Shown: positions 1-9,251, counted from the first letter of the stretch. The stretch: DNA of 64,000 bases from Saprospira grandis str. Lewin (GCF_000250635.1 NC_016940.1:1542995-1606994); one strand, 5' to 3'. Notes: generated by a model not told the origin, from the letters alone. Made by a program: numbers and translations.

Positions 1-3000
1 TAATCAAAGTCAAAGTCTACGCTAGAAATGACATCTACATCCTCCACCACCTCCGATAACAAGCTGTTGATCTGCCGCGAAAACTGCTGCGTGACCAATT
101 CACTTAAGGTATTAAAGCTAGAGGCCGCCAAATTCACATTGGCCCCAGAGTTTTCCTCTGGCAAAAACTGATTGAGGGCAATCAACCCAAAAACCTGACG
201 ATTCAATTTGTTTTCATCTTGCTGAATGGCCCGCAAGGCTAGCTTGGCCAAGGTCCCCACTCTCCCCTCTACCGTTTCATTGAGCTCCAAACCAAATTTA
301 ATATCCGGCTTCATCAAAGAGCCGGTCATGTACATGTTCACCTGCACATCTACAGGCTTGTTGGCCGCCGAGCGAATGGTCGCATTTTGCAATTCTTCTT
401 GATAAGACAGTAAAAGGTTGTACAACCTAGATGATTGCTTATACTTGGCCTTCATGTTGATATCCGCATTATAAGGATCTCCCGACCAGCGTATGGTCCC
501 GCCTTTTTCTACCTCAAATTTTTTATTGATGAGGTTTCTGTAGGTAAATAAATAGTCTCCAGCTGTAATCGTATACAAGCCTCGCAGGTCCAATTCCCCC
601 GTTCGACTATAACGGATCTGTAGGTCGCCCTCTCCCCTACCCTCAATAATATCTCCCGCCTTTTCATCAATGATGATGCGGGCTATGCCATCAGGCGTAG
701 CATGTATGTCCATCTCTATGTCAATTCCTCCACTACTCCTCACTACCTTTTCCTCCTGCGTTTCCAATGAATCGGGATTGGCCTGCGCTTTCTTGTCCAC
801 AAAGGTCAAGAAGTCTACCGCCTGCGTGATTTCTACCGGGTCCATCAAAGGCAAAAAGAGTTTACTCTTCTCATTGTTTCGGCCCTTGTTGGTGGCCGCT
901 TCTACTTTTAGACTCATATTGGTAAATAAGCCCGAAAAACTAGCGATCCCCGTTCCATAGACCTTTCCATAAAAAGGCATATCACTGCCCGGCCCCGTAT
1001 TCAAACTGAGGTTGTTGTCAAAGACAATGTCCATGTCTATCCCCCATTTATTGAGCTTTTGATGCGTAATTCCTCCACCCAAATAACCGGTATTCCCCTC
1101 TTGGTCAATAATAGGGACCCCACCCGAAATATAATAGACCGCCGCCTCGCTGATCCGTATGGGCAAACAGCTGGCACAGTCGGCATCTCGGCCCAATATC
1201 TTTAATCTAGGCGCAAAGTATAGGCCCTGATTCCCCAATAAGAGCTGCCCCTTGGGCATCCGATAACGGCTGTTCAAGAAGATGACAGAGGTGGCCAAAT
1301 CTTCTATATCAGCCACTCCAGATAAGGTCAAATCACCTTTCTCCTGCTTAATTGTCCCCCGCGCAGAGGCCAAGCCCGTTGTATTTTCTACAATACCCGC
1401 CATGAAATACTCTAAGATCCGCCCCTTGGCGTTTTTAAGGGCAAAATTTACTTCTAAGTCATTTTTCTTCTCCTCATCTTCTGTCGCAAAGGCTGGCAAA
1501 AAACTAAAGTCAGCATTGATGCTGTCTACCAAAGGCCCAGCATGCTCTAAATAACCTGTCAATGGACTTTTCAAGCTATCAGCTCCTATCCGCAGATGCA
1601 GGTTTTCCCAGTTGTCTCCATTAACATGAAATTTCCTAAAGTCAAAGTCAGCCAATAAGCCCTTTTGCTTAAAGACATCTTTAACTCTGATTTCTGCATC
1701 TAACTCCCCCGCCAAATCAAAGAGGTTGATGCGGACCAAATCATATAGCCAAGCTATATCTATATGGGCCAAATTGGCCTTTAGGCCCTTGTTGCCATAG
1801 CTTTCTACCGCCAATCGTTGATAAGCAGCACTATCTTGCAATACTAAATTAGATACATCTAAGGTCTGCTGCCCAAAGTCAAAGCGAATGTAGTTGCTGC
1901 CATCTACCTGCCAGCTTTTGTCCAATAAGGTCAAACCCGAGTTATTCAAACTCGATTGCAGGGCTTTTTCCTCAAAGGTCAAACGACCATTTAACTCTAC
2001 ATCAGATGCCAATTTGGCCACCTCTCTTAGTTGAATGTTGTAGTCTATCGTGTCCCCCTTCCCCCGCAAACGAACCTTGGGGGTGGGCAACTTAGCCGTA
2101 TCATTGAGCTGCATGTATTGTAAGCCTGTCTGAATCTCAAAGCTGCTGTCTCGCCCCCGAGCAAATAAGCTGTTTTCCTGCATCTCAAAACCAGCCCAAC
2201 GAAAACGCCCCAATTCTCCATTTAGATAAAAAGAATCAGCCGGACTATCATAGTCCAATTGCAAACTTAAACCTTCTAAAGCCTCTAGGTTTGGATGCAA
2301 GAGCTGTAGGAGGTGGTTGCTGTCATTGACCCATACGCTTAGATGCACTTCCTGATCGGGTAAGCTAAACAGACTGCTGTCTACTGTCATGCTGTCTCTT
2401 AGTTCTTGCAGGGCCATGGAGTCTTTGGCCTTTGCCAAATTGAAGTTGCGCAGATAGTTGGGGTAGTTGCTTTGCACAAAGGCATAAAGGGATTTAGGCA
2501 GATTGACCTCATCATAGTTGCCTAAGAGATCGACTTGCCCAAAGTTGCTTCTAAACCGTAGGTATCTACTGCTGTCTATTCTTTCTTGGCCCAAACTATC
2601 TTGGCCCAGCAGCAGGCTATCGCCTGCTTGCAGCTTGATTTCTGGCAAATAGTATTGCCCCCAGCTTCTATCTATACCAATGTCTTCCAGACTAATGTCT
2701 CCAGAAAAGTTGTCTAACTTGTTCCCCTCTGTCTGTATCTTAATCCGCTCTATGCCCAAACGAAAGGTATCCTTGAGCAATTTGGTTTTGTAAAAGTCAA
2801 TGAGCTGAATCTGCCCAAAGAGTTCAATTTTAGGCAAACTGTCTTTCAAATTAGCCGAGCAATAGAGGTCCAAATCAAAGTTGGGGTCCTGAGAGGCCAA
2901 AAGTCCCGCAAAAGCATAGGGCTCTAGCATCCCCTCTAAACGGATGGTGTCATAGGGGTACTCATTATAAACCATCCGATTGATATTGGCCTTATGGATC

Positions 3001-4718
3001 TTGGCATCCATGCTATTTAAGCTGGTCCCCTTGCCCTCCAAATCAAAATCTGCATCCAAGGCTGTGAGCTTGGGAATCCCAATCAAACTCCCCAAATTGA
3101 AGTTCTTAAACTGTAGTTCGCCATCATAGCTCGCTCGCTCCAAACCTGCAGACAGGTCCATTTTCAGGGCCGCATTGAGCTGCCCTAAGCTACTCATGAG
3201 CTGCCCATTGGCCACAAAGGCCCCATTAAAGTTCCCTTCATAACTTCCCTGAAAACTCATGGCCGCTAAGGCCTGCATTTGCTTAGGCAAGGATAAAAAA
3301 CTGAATATAGAGAAGATGTCATCGGTATGGGTTTGCAAATCAGCCGGCTCCATCCGCATGTATTGCTCAAAGGGCTTAAATTCTAGTTGCCCCTCAAAAT
3401 GGGTTTGCTCTATATCTAAGTTGGCATTGCGCACAAAGAAGTGTTCTACTGGCCCCTCAAAATCAAAATCTCCCCTAATCCAACGCCCTTTGTTTTGCTC
3501 AAATAATGGGATCTTATATAAGCTAGGCGCAAAGGTCATGACATCCCGAAACAAAACCACGGCATTCCGCCCCTTGGCCCGCATGTCTACCTGATGCACA
3601 AAGTCATAAAAGGCAGGAAATTCTGGGTAATGGAAGATTAACTCATGCCCCAATACCGAATTCGGGGTCTGTAGTTTAAAGTTTTTTAAATGCGAGCCTG
3701 TCGGACAAACCATCAGCTCCCCCCGCAAACTATCTAGCTGAAACCCTCGGGCTTCTTTGGCCGATAATTGCAAGACCTGCGCCTGCAAACTGTCATTGCG
3801 CAAACTCAAATCATCTAAAAAGAAGTTGGCTGGATCAATCTGCAAATCAGAAAAGTCTAAGGGCAACTCTGGCCGAGCCCCAAGCCGCTCATTTAATAAG
3901 CTAAACTCAAAATGATTGAACCGCAGCTTGTCCGCATATACGGTCCATTTGGGCTGCACATAGGTAGAGCTGTCATTGGGGTTGGGATCGGCTGGCATGG
4001 GACTGCCCTCAAAAATCCGTATGGCCACTTTGGCCGAATCCAAGAACAAAGAATCGCAATCTACTAGCTGAGTAATCAAATCACTGTTCTGGGCATACAA
4101 GCGCCCATTAGGCGCAAATACCTTAACCGAACTGCCTGCTATCTCATCTAGCATATGAAAGTCTATGCTGTCTAACTGCACTTTCCGAATATCTAAGGCA
4201 ATTGGCGGCTTGCGCTTTTTGTTTTTCTTCTTTTTGTTGCCCGCCAAATAATATAGAATGAACTGCAAATTATATTGCCGCTCCCCTTTGGGCCGATGAT
4301 AATAAAATTGCCCCTTGGCCAAATGCACTTCCTCCACAATCAATCGCCGACGCACCAAGGCCGAAAGATCCAAATAAGCATCCAAACGATGCGCAAACAA
4401 CAGGGTGTCGCCATGCTGGTCCTCTACATAAAAATCCTCAAAGTGCGCCTCATTAAATAGCTGTATGTCTACGGTCCCAATCTCTACCCGACAATCCAAT
4501 TCCTCCGATAGGTAATCCGCCATCCAATCGGCCAAAGCATTTTGTACCGCCGGAATCTTAAATAACATCCAAAACAAAAATACCAAGATGACGGTCCCAT
4601 TCACTAGACGACTGCCTAGTGTCCACAGCTTTCTTAGCAAAGAACGCCAAGCTGGCGCTACGGCTACCGGGGAGGGCTGTACCTGCGGAGTATCGGGATT
4701 CCTCTGGGATTTTGCGAT
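1..4718 (-). CDS. tamB: TamB-type translocation and assembly module protein (partial, 3' end outside window)
   Basis: About 1570 codons are open on the minus strand and run off the left edge. The N-terminus has a short basic cytoplasmic stretch, one membrane segment (about residues 38-55, VILVFLFWMLF) and an AsmA-like start (IPAVQNALADW, then a DUxx-type beta-helix repeat of short LxLxx strands). The last residues visible (SSVDFDFD) look like the C-terminal DUF490 region. TamB proteins span the periplasm and help insert or lipidate the outer membrane; the partner here would be a TamA/BamA-like barrel not in this window. There is no ATG: the reading frame opens after a TAG at 4725-4727, and the first candidate is ATC at 4718 (MAKSQRNP if initiated there), the next TTG at 4640 and GTG at 4604. 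Divergent from tsaD, an arrangement I associate with this phylum. Family call firm, start uncertain. Confidence 0.85.
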   Translation of the reverse strand, partial: MAKSQRNPDTPQVQPSPVAVAPAWRSLLRKLWTLGSRLVNGTVILVFLFWMLFKIPAVQNALADWMADYLSEELDCRVEIGTVDIQLFNEAHFEDFYVEDQHGDTLLFAHRLDAYLDLSALVRRRLIVEEVHLAKGQFYYHRPKGERQYNLQFILYYLAGNKKKKNKKRKPPIALDIRKVQLDSIDFHMLDEIAGSSVKVFAPNGRLYAQNSDLITQLVDCDSLFLDSAKVAIRIFEGSPMPADPNPNDSSTYVQPKWTVYADKLRFNHFEFSLLNERLGARPELPLDFSDLQIDPANFFLDDLSLRNDSLQAQVLQLSAKEARGFQLDSLRGELMVCPTGSHLKNFKLQTPNSVLGHELIFHYPEFPAFYDFVHQVDMRAKGRNAVVLFRDVMTFAPSLYKIPLFEQNKGRWIRGDFDFEGPVEHFFVRNANLDIEQTHFEGQLEFKPFEQYMRMEPADLQTHTDDIFSIFSFLSLPKQMQALAAMSFQGSYEGNFNGAFVANGQLMSSLGQLNAALKMDLSAGLERASYDGELQFKNFNLGSLIGIPKLTALDADFDLEGKGTSLNSMDAKIHKANINRMVYNEYPYDTIRLEGMLEPYAFAGLLASQDPNFDLDLYCSANLKDSLPKIELFGQIQLIDFYKTKLLKDTFRLGIERIKIQTEGNKLDNFSGDISLEDIGIDRSWGQYYLPEIKLQAGDSLLLGQDSLGQERIDSSRYLRFRSNFGQVDLLGNYDEVNLPKSLYAFVQSNYPNYLRNFNLAKAKDSMALQELRDSMTVDSSLFSLPDQEVHLSVWVNDSNHLLQLLHPNLEALEGLSLQLDYDSPADSFYLNGELGRFRWAGFEMQENSLFARGRDSSFEIQTGLQYMQLNDTAKLPTPKVRLRGKGDTIDYNIQLREVAKLASDVELNGRLTFEEKALQSSLNNSGLTLLDKSWQVDGSNYIRFDFGQQTLDVSNLVLQDSAAYQRLAVESYGNKGLKANLAHIDIAWLYDLVRINLFDLAGELDAEIRVKDVFKQKGLLADFDFRKFHVNGDNWENLHLRIGADSLKSPLTGYLEHAGPLVDSINADFSFLPAFATEDEEKKNDLEVNFALKNAKGRILEYFMAGIVENTTGLASARGTIKQEKGDLTLSGVADIEDLATSVIFLNSRYRMPKGQLLLGNQGLYFAPRLKILGRDADCASCLPIRISEAAVYYISGGVPIIDQEGNTGYLGGGITHQKLNKWGIDMDIVFDNNLSLNTGPGSDMPFYGKVYGTGIASFSGLFTNMSLKVEAATNKGRNNEKSKLFLPLMDPVEITQAVDFLTFVDKKAQANPDSLETQEEKVVRSSGGIDIEMDIHATPDGIARIIIDEKAGDIIEGRGEGDLQIRYSRTGELDLRGLYTITAGDYLFTYRNLINKKFEVEKGGTIRWSGDPYNADINMKAKYKQSSRLYNLLLSYQEELQNATIRSAANKPVDVQVNMYMTGSLMKPDIKFGLELNETVEGRVGTLAKLALRAIQQDENKLNRQVFGLIALNQFLPEENSGANVNLAASSFNTLSELVTQQFSRQINSLLSEVVEDVDVISSVDFDFD

Positions 4719-4736
4719 GGCTAACTAAATTTTATG

Positions 4737-4744
4737 CAAATATA
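4737..4744 (-). promoter_or_regulatory. putative -7 box (TATATTTG) of the tamB gene
   Basis: Read on the minus strand this is TATATTTG, matching the Bacteroidota -7 consensus TAnnTTTG. It lies 19 bases upstream of the ATC at 4718, so transcripts would start near 4730 and leave no room for an upstream start codon. No convincing TTTG was seen at -33. Confidence 0.4.
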
Positions 4745-4860
4745 AGGATCTCCTTTTAAAAGACAGGGCCTTAATCTCTGCTTGACTACCTTTTATACGT
4801 AGACGAATTCCCTAGGGCATAGTTTGTTCTCGCTTCTTAAGTTTTTTTTATTTTTTTTTA

Positions 4861-4987
4861 GGGGCTGCCCCGCCCTTTGGGCGGGTCGGGCTGTGTCGGG
4901 GCTCGCTGTTCGCTCGGCCCTGCGCTTTTTCGCTGCGCTCAAAAGCTGGGTCTGCGGCTTCGCCGCCCCCCTATCCATCCCTCAGCC
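4861..4987 (+). repeat. GC-rich structured intergenic element, copy 1 (GGCTG/CAGCC type)
   Basis: Starts after a T-run with GGGGCTGCC and ends CTCAGCC, so the ends can pair. Inside are a CCGCCC-tttg-GGGCGG hairpin, a GCTCGC/TCGGCCCTGC constant block, a long GCGCTTTTTCGC-type hairpin and a GCGGC-ttc-GCCGC hairpin. It lies upstream of the minus-strand tamB gene. Confidence 0.8.
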
Positions 4988-5174
4988 GCGGGCCTTCGGC
5001 CCTTTTCTGCTCTGAGAAAAGCCTTTTGTAAAATCCTTGAGCCCTTTAGGGGCAAATTCCTGCTTGATGCCTCTGGGGAATTGCTTTAGGCCCTTCTTGC
5101 TCCAAGGCAGCAGCTAAACGCTAGTTTAGCCCCCTGCGGATGATGCAAATACAGCTAAAACAGCCGCATTTTGT

Positions 5175-5530
5175 TTATTTGCAGTTGCAGAATGGGGAGA
5201 AACAGTTGTTCAGAACTAATCTGCAGTTGCAAAATGCCTTGGGCCTGGCGCCAGAGCTAATTTGCAGTTGCAAAACGTCTCTGGCGTGACGCCAGCGCTA
5301 ATCTGCAGTTGCAAAACGTCTCTGGCGTGACGCCAGAGCTAATCTGCAGTTGCAAAACGCCTCTGGCGTGGCGCCGGAGCTAATCTGCATTTGCAAAACG
5401 CCTCTGGCGTGGCGCCGGAGCTAATCTGCATTTGCAAAACGCCTCTGGCGTGGCGCCAGAGCTAATCTGCAGTTGCAAAACACCTCTGGCGTGGCGCCAG
5501 AGCTAATTTGCAGTTTACAAACTCCTCCGG
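5175..5530. repeat. 41-bp tandem repeat array (about 7 full units plus partial ends)
   Basis: The pentamer CTAAT recurs at 5216, 5257, 5298, 5339, 5380, 5421, 5462 and 5503, an exact 41-base period. Each unit holds TGCAGTTGCAAAA followed by a palindromic stem of the form CTCTGGCG-tgg-CGCCAGAG. Unit differences are mostly single bases, some in the stem (CCAGAG versus CCGGAG). 41 is not a multiple of three, so the array is not coding. Degenerate copies extend to about 5175 on the left. Confidence 0.9.
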
Positions 5531-5838
5531 GCGTATCTATAATGTCCTATCTTTTTTTTCTGGACCAACCCTACTACAGTTTAGGGATAGGCGCTTAGGA
5601 GCTAAATATGGAAGGCGGCTGTATTTTTGGGCCAAATATCCTGCAGCCTAAAGGCCGCAGCCAATCCAAGGGGCCTTGATATTTCTCGCCGCAGGAGCTT
5701 AAAAGCCCCTGCTTCATTGGAGATGGGCGAAGCCCTTCGGTTTTCAGGTCCTGCGGCTTTTAAGCTGCAGGCCATGGGAAGCTAAAGCGCTAGCTTATTG
5801 GGTACTTATCTGGCTGCGGCTTTTAAGCTGCAGACTAC
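5531..5838. other. intergenic stretch without a recognisable gene
   Basis: No convincing reading frame. The stretch has several imperfect inverted repeats, for example CCTGCGGCTTTTAAGCTGCAGG-like arms near 5750-5772 and again near 5815-5833, which look like decayed relatives of the neighbouring GC-rich elements. Confidence 0.5.
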
Positions 5839-5877
5839 ATATAGCAGGCGGCGAAGCCGCCTTGGCCGAAGGCCAAA

Positions 5878-5999
5878 GGCCTAGCGATGTGCAGCAGTGG
5901 CGCAAAGCGCCAGACCAAGGCGGCAAAGCCGCCGCAGGGCCGAGCGAATAGCGAGCTGCGAAACGTAGCGCCGCAAGGCGAAGCCGCAGCGGAGGCCCC
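5878..5999 (-). repeat. GC-rich structured intergenic element, copy 2 (GGCCT/AGGCC type)
   Basis: Read on the plus strand it begins GGCCTAGCGATG and ends GGAGGCCCC before an A-run. Hairpins TGGCGC-aaa-GCGCCA and GGCGGC-aaa-GCCGCC are visible. It is open in the tsaD frame, creating a false 62-residue N-terminal extension. Confidence 0.85.
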
Positions 6000-6038
6000 A
6001 AAAAATCAAAAAAGCGCTACAGATTCCTTTAAAGTTCT

Positions 6039-6046
6039 TAATTTTG
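6039..6046 (+). promoter_or_regulatory. putative -7 box (TAATTTTG) of tsaD
   Basis: TAATTTTG fits TAnnTTTG and lies 26 bases before the ATG at 6073. This placement supports the short TsaD start, because any longer protein would begin upstream of the transcript. The -33 element is not clear. Confidence 0.5.
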
Positions 6047-6072
6047 CGGACAGATCACAAAACAAAGCGAGC

Positions 6073-7077
6073 ATGTCACTACCTTATATATTAGCTATAG
6101 AATCTTCTTGCGATGATACGGCCGCGGCGGTCATGCAGGGCCCCAAAGTACTCTCCAATTGTAGAGCCAGCCAAAGCGTGCATGAGGCTTATGGAGGGGT
6201 GGTGCCCGAATTGGCCTCTAGGGCGCATCAGGCGCATATTGTGCCCGTCGTACAGGCGGCATTGAAAGAGGCGGGTATTGTTCAGGAGCAGCTATCGGCG
6301 GTGGCTTTTACTCGGGGGCCTGGGCTGATGGGGGCCCTTTTGGTGGGGGTATCTTTTGCCAAGGGGTTGGCATTGGCCCTAGACATTCCCTTGATTGCCG
6401 TAAACCATGTGCAGGCCCATGTGATGGCCCATTTGATTGATGCCCCCCAGCCTAAATTTCCCTTTTTATGCTTGACCGTATCGGGTGGGCATACTCAGAT
6501 TGTAGAAGTTCGGGCGCCTTTAAGCATGAACATTTTGGGCGAAAGCATAGATGATGCGGCCGGAGAAGCCTTTGATAAGATTGGGAAAATACTGGGTTTG
6601 GGTTATCCTGCAGGGCCCAAAATTGACCAATTGGCCAAGGAAGGGCGGGCCATTTATCAGTTTACAGAGCCTCGGGTAGAGGGCCTAAACTTTAGCTTTA
6701 GTGGACTAAAGACCAATGTTTTGCAGTTCATTCAGAAAAAGCTCAGAGAAAACCCTCAGTTTTTGGAAGAAGAGCAAATCAACCTAGTGGCTTCGGTTCA
6801 GCAGCGGATTGTGAGCATCTTGATGAATAAATTGAAGAAGGCGGTCAAGCAGACTGGCATCAAAGAAGTGGCAATAGCCGGGGGCGTCTCGGCCAATTCT
6901 GCCTTGCGGCAAGCTTTAGCCGAGGCGGGGCAAAAAATGGGTTGGGCCACTTATATTCCCGACTTTCAGTACTGCACCGATAATGCGGGCATGATTGGGA
7001 TCACTGCCTATTATCAGTATTTGGCGGGCGATTTTGTACAGCAGGATACTGTTCCTTTGGCTCGTTGGAGCTACTAA
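6073..7077 (+). CDS. tsaD: tRNA N6-adenosine threonylcarbamoyltransferase TsaD
   Basis: Transfers the threonylcarbamoyl group to A37 of ANN-decoding tRNAs as the catalytic subunit of the t6A complex in the cytoplasm. The 334-residue protein is normal length for the family. Visible are the ASKHA start ILAIESSCDDT (residues 6-16), the metal-binding pair H112 and H116 in NHVQAHVMAH, the SGGHTQI loop, GESIDDAAGEAFDKIGK and the C-terminal CTDNAGMIG aspartate region. The frame stays open upstream to 5887, but that part is translated repeat element 2 and lies before the promoter, so ATG 6073 was chosen. Monocistronic; ends just before a strong terminator. Confidence 0.97.
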   Translation: MSLPYILAIESSCDDTAAAVMQGPKVLSNCRASQSVHEAYGGVVPELASRAHQAHIVPVVQAALKEAGIVQEQLSAVAFTRGPGLMGALLVGVSFAKGLALALDIPLIAVNHVQAHVMAHLIDAPQPKFPFLCLTVSGGHTQIVEVRAPLSMNILGESIDDAAGEAFDKIGKILGLGYPAGPKIDQLAKEGRAIYQFTEPRVEGLNFSFSGLKTNVLQFIQKKLRENPQFLEEEQINLVASVQQRIVSILMNKLKKAVKQTGIKEVAIAGGVSANSALRQALAEAGQKMGWATYIPDFQYCTDNAGMIGITAYYQYLAGDFVQQDTVPLARWSY

Positions 7078-7081
7078 AAAC

Positions 7082-7114
7082 AAAAGGCTGTTGGAATGTA
7101 TCCAACAGCCTTTT
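7082..7114. terminator. bidirectional intrinsic terminator between tsaD and the glycosyltransferase gene
   Basis: Perfect 14-bp stem, AAAAGGCTGTTGGA at 7082-7095 and its complement at 7101-7114, with a 5-base loop. A and T runs at the two feet make it usable from both convergent genes. Confidence 0.9.
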
Positions 7115-7115
7115 C

Positions 7116-7856
7116 CTATTTAAAATAGTGTCTATAGATTCGGAAAAGCTCCCAGGGGGCTTTCAGAAAGGTCGTCGCTTTAATTTTAGAGCCGCCCACC
7201 TCTTTCCATTTTCTCAGGGGTTGTTCGTAGGCCAGCTCATCGATGGGGAGCTTAGGGCCTTTAGTAATCAGGCGGGCAAAGAGTTCTACATCAAAGAACC
7301 AAGCAGAGATGAACAGGTCCTCAAAGAGGGTTTCCACGGCTTGGCGGCGGAACAACTTAGCGCCACATTGGCTATCATAGATCGAGATGCCGAGAAGAAT
7401 TGACACCACCGTAGCGAAAATGCGTCCGAGATAATGGCGCATAGGTTTTCGTTCAATTTGGCTACCCAATCGGCGCACCCTAGATCCGGCGGCCATCCAT
7501 CGGTTGGGGTTTCGTTCTAGGCTTTGGGCCAGGCATTCAATTTCGGATAAAGGCGTGGCTAAGTCTGCATCAAAAAAGCCAATATACTGGGCATTAGAGA
7601 GCAGCAGTGCTTCGAGCATGCCTTGTCGGACCGCCTCGGCTTTTCCGCTATTTTTGGGCAGGTCAAGGGCCAGGGCTCCTTCTTCTTCCTGGGCAAAAGC
7701 GGAGAGGATCTTCCAAGTATCATCTTGGCTTCCATCATTCACAAAAAGGAACTGCAGATTAGGCCAGCGGGCCAGAGCAGCTCGAAACTCATCCAAGGCC
7801 AGGCGTTCGGCCTCGTTGTAACATGGGACTACAATGAGGCAGCTTTGGGAGAGCAT
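7116..7856 (-). CDS. family 2 glycosyltransferase, dolichyl-phosphate glucose/mannose synthase-like
   Basis: 246 residues with a GT-A fold: LIVVPCYNEAERL near the N-terminus, FVNDGSQDDTW (about 38-48) and the metal-binding FFDADLATP (about 92-100). The C-terminal part RRLGSQIERKPMRHYLGR and ISIYDSQCGAKLFRR resembles ALG5/DPM1-type enzymes that charge a polyprenyl phosphate with a hexose from a nucleotide sugar. There is no C-terminal membrane domain, so it probably acts on the cytoplasmic membrane face. The start overlaps the end of the upstream methyltransferase gene by 28 bases, so the two are translationally linked. The exact sugar cannot be read from sequence. Confidence 0.88.
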   Translation of the reverse strand: MLSQSCLIVVPCYNEAERLALDEFRAALARWPNLQFLFVNDGSQDDTWKILSAFAQEEEGALALDLPKNSGKAEAVRQGMLEALLLSNAQYIGFFDADLATPLSEIECLAQSLERNPNRWMAAGSRVRRLGSQIERKPMRHYLGRIFATVVSILLGISIYDSQCGAKLFRRQAVETLFEDLFISAWFFDVELFARLITKGPKLPIDELAYEQPLRKWKEVGGSKIKATTFLKAPWELFRIYRHYFK

Positions 7857-8620
7857 ATTACATAATTTGAGAGGCCAGGTAGTTTAAGGCCCATACTTTT
7901 AAAAAACTGGCCAAAGCGGTAATCGGCTAGCAAGACATTCTTAATCAGTTGGGTTTTAAAATTGCCTGCAGACCATTCGACCAGGCCGGTCGTATCTTCC
8001 AATTCGCCTTTTTGGGCTTGTTTATTCTCCTTCCAGACCTGCAATTGGCGGGGCAAGAGCAGAGAGCTAAAAAAGTAGCCAATATCATGTACCTCTAGGC
8101 CTACTTTTTCTACTGTTTCGCGCAAACTTTGGTTATCGTATCTGCGGTAATGCAGTAAATATCGGTCGTGCGAGCAAAAGAGCGATTGGAAAGCGGGGAC
8201 CGTAATAAAGAAATAGGTTTTCTCATTGATGGCGGGAAAACTTTGGAGCCACTGCAGAAAGCCCAGGTCATCCTCAATATGTTCGATCACATCCATCAGG
8301 TAAATGAGGTCCACCTGTTGTACGCCTTGAATATCGTCTACGGCCTTAAAGATTTCTACATTGGGTTGCGACATTTCTGCCCGATAATGGGCCAGCAATT
8401 CGGGCGTAAAGGCAATATCAATTGCTTTTAGTTCTGATTGGGGCAGCTCTCCGGCCAGACGTTCTACAAAATAGGTATCACCGCAGCCCACATCCCAAAT
8501 TTGTTTAGGCATTTGGCCCTTAAAGGTCTTCTTGAGCAAAGAGCGCATCACTTCATAACGGGCCAGTTCCCAGGGGTGGCGCTGTTCACTCTTCTTTGAT
8601 TTCGATTCGATTAAATCCAC
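7829..8620 (-). CDS. class I SAM-dependent methyltransferase
   Basis: 263 residues. The SAM-binding motif I is IWDVGCGDTYF (about residues 41-51), followed by LKAIDIAF (acidic residue for ribose) and DLIYLMDVIEHIEDD, the motif IV region, with VPAFQSLFCSHDRYLLHYRRY typical of sugar or small-molecule methyltransferases in polysaccharide loci. The gene precedes and overlaps a polyprenyl-phosphate glycosyltransferase gene, so a role in modifying a glycan or lipid-linked sugar is plausible. The substrate is unknown. Confidence 0.85.
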   Translation of the reverse strand: MDLIESKSKKSEQRHPWELARYEVMRSLLKKTFKGQMPKQIWDVGCGDTYFVERLAGELPQSELKAIDIAFTPELLAHYRAEMSQPNVEIFKAVDDIQGVQQVDLIYLMDVIEHIEDDLGFLQWLQSFPAINEKTYFFITVPAFQSLFCSHDRYLLHYRRYDNQSLRETVEKVGLEVHDIGYFFSSLLLPRQLQVWKENKQAQKGELEDTTGLVEWSAGNFKTQLIKNVLLADYRFGQFFKSMGLKLPGLSNYVICSPKAASL

Positions 8621-8863
8621 GAAATGACAGTTTGATAGATAAATAATGACGAAGCAAATAAGCTATCCTTAAAGACTTAACTAATAGGGATTTAAAAAAA
8701 CCTTAAGACTTGCATAAAATGGGGAGCAGAGCGCTATTTGCTAATTCTAAATCTAAGATAAGAAACTTTATATAACTCTTGGTTCTTTTTGCGGCTTTAA
8801 GCAAAGCTATACCTTTTTGTTTTAACTTACAGTTGAAACTTACAATTATTTGTTTTATTTTTA

Positions 8864-8987
8864 GGGGCTGCCCCGCCCTACGGTCGGGTCGGGCTGTGGC
8901 GCAGCTCGCAGGTCTGCTCGGCCCTGCAGGCAGGCTTTGCCTGCCTTTGGTCTGGCCCTTTGGGCCACTGCTATCCATCCCTCAGCC
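8864..8987 (+). repeat. GC-rich structured intergenic element, copy 3 (GGCTG/CAGCC type)
   Basis: GGGGCTGCCCCGCCC after a T-run, ending CCATCCCTCAGCC. Internal hairpins are GGCAGGC-ttt-GCCTGCC and TGGCC-cttt-GGGCCA. The constant boxes GCAGCTCGC and TCGGCCCTGC are present. Confidence 0.85.
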
Positions 8988-9136
8988 GATAAAAGTGGGG
9001 ATTCCCCCACTGAAAATAAGGGCTTCGCTTCGCGATCTGCTAGCGATTTGGATCCTTTATCCTTTTGGGGAATGGCTTGGGGGAGGGATGGGCTAGTTCA
9101 GCGACTTTTAAGCCGCCCAATGGCCGAAGGCCAAAC

Positions 9137-9251
9137 GGCCTAGCGATGTGCAGCAGTGCGGCGAAGCCGCAGACCAAGGCCGTCAGGCCGCAGGGCCGAG
9201 CGGGCAGCGAGCTGCGGAACGTAGCGCCCGCAGCTTGCTGCGGGAGGCCCC
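9137..9251 (-). repeat. GC-rich structured intergenic element, copy 4 (GGCCT/AGGCC type)
   Basis: Plus-strand GGCCTAGCGATG to GGGAGGCCCC, then AAAA. Hairpins TGCGGC-gaa-GCCGCA, GGCC-gtca-GGCC and CCCGCAGC-ttg-CTGCGGG. It stands immediately upstream of parE. Confidence 0.85.

Noticed and set aside
5175-5530. CRISPR array
   Set aside because: The 41-base units are similar along their whole length, with no unique spacers and no cas genes; the same holds for the 42-base array at 27702.
5887-6072. N-terminal extension of TsaD
   Set aside because: It translates a repeat element and lies upstream of the -7 box; TsaD proteins start at the ILAIESSCDDT strand.
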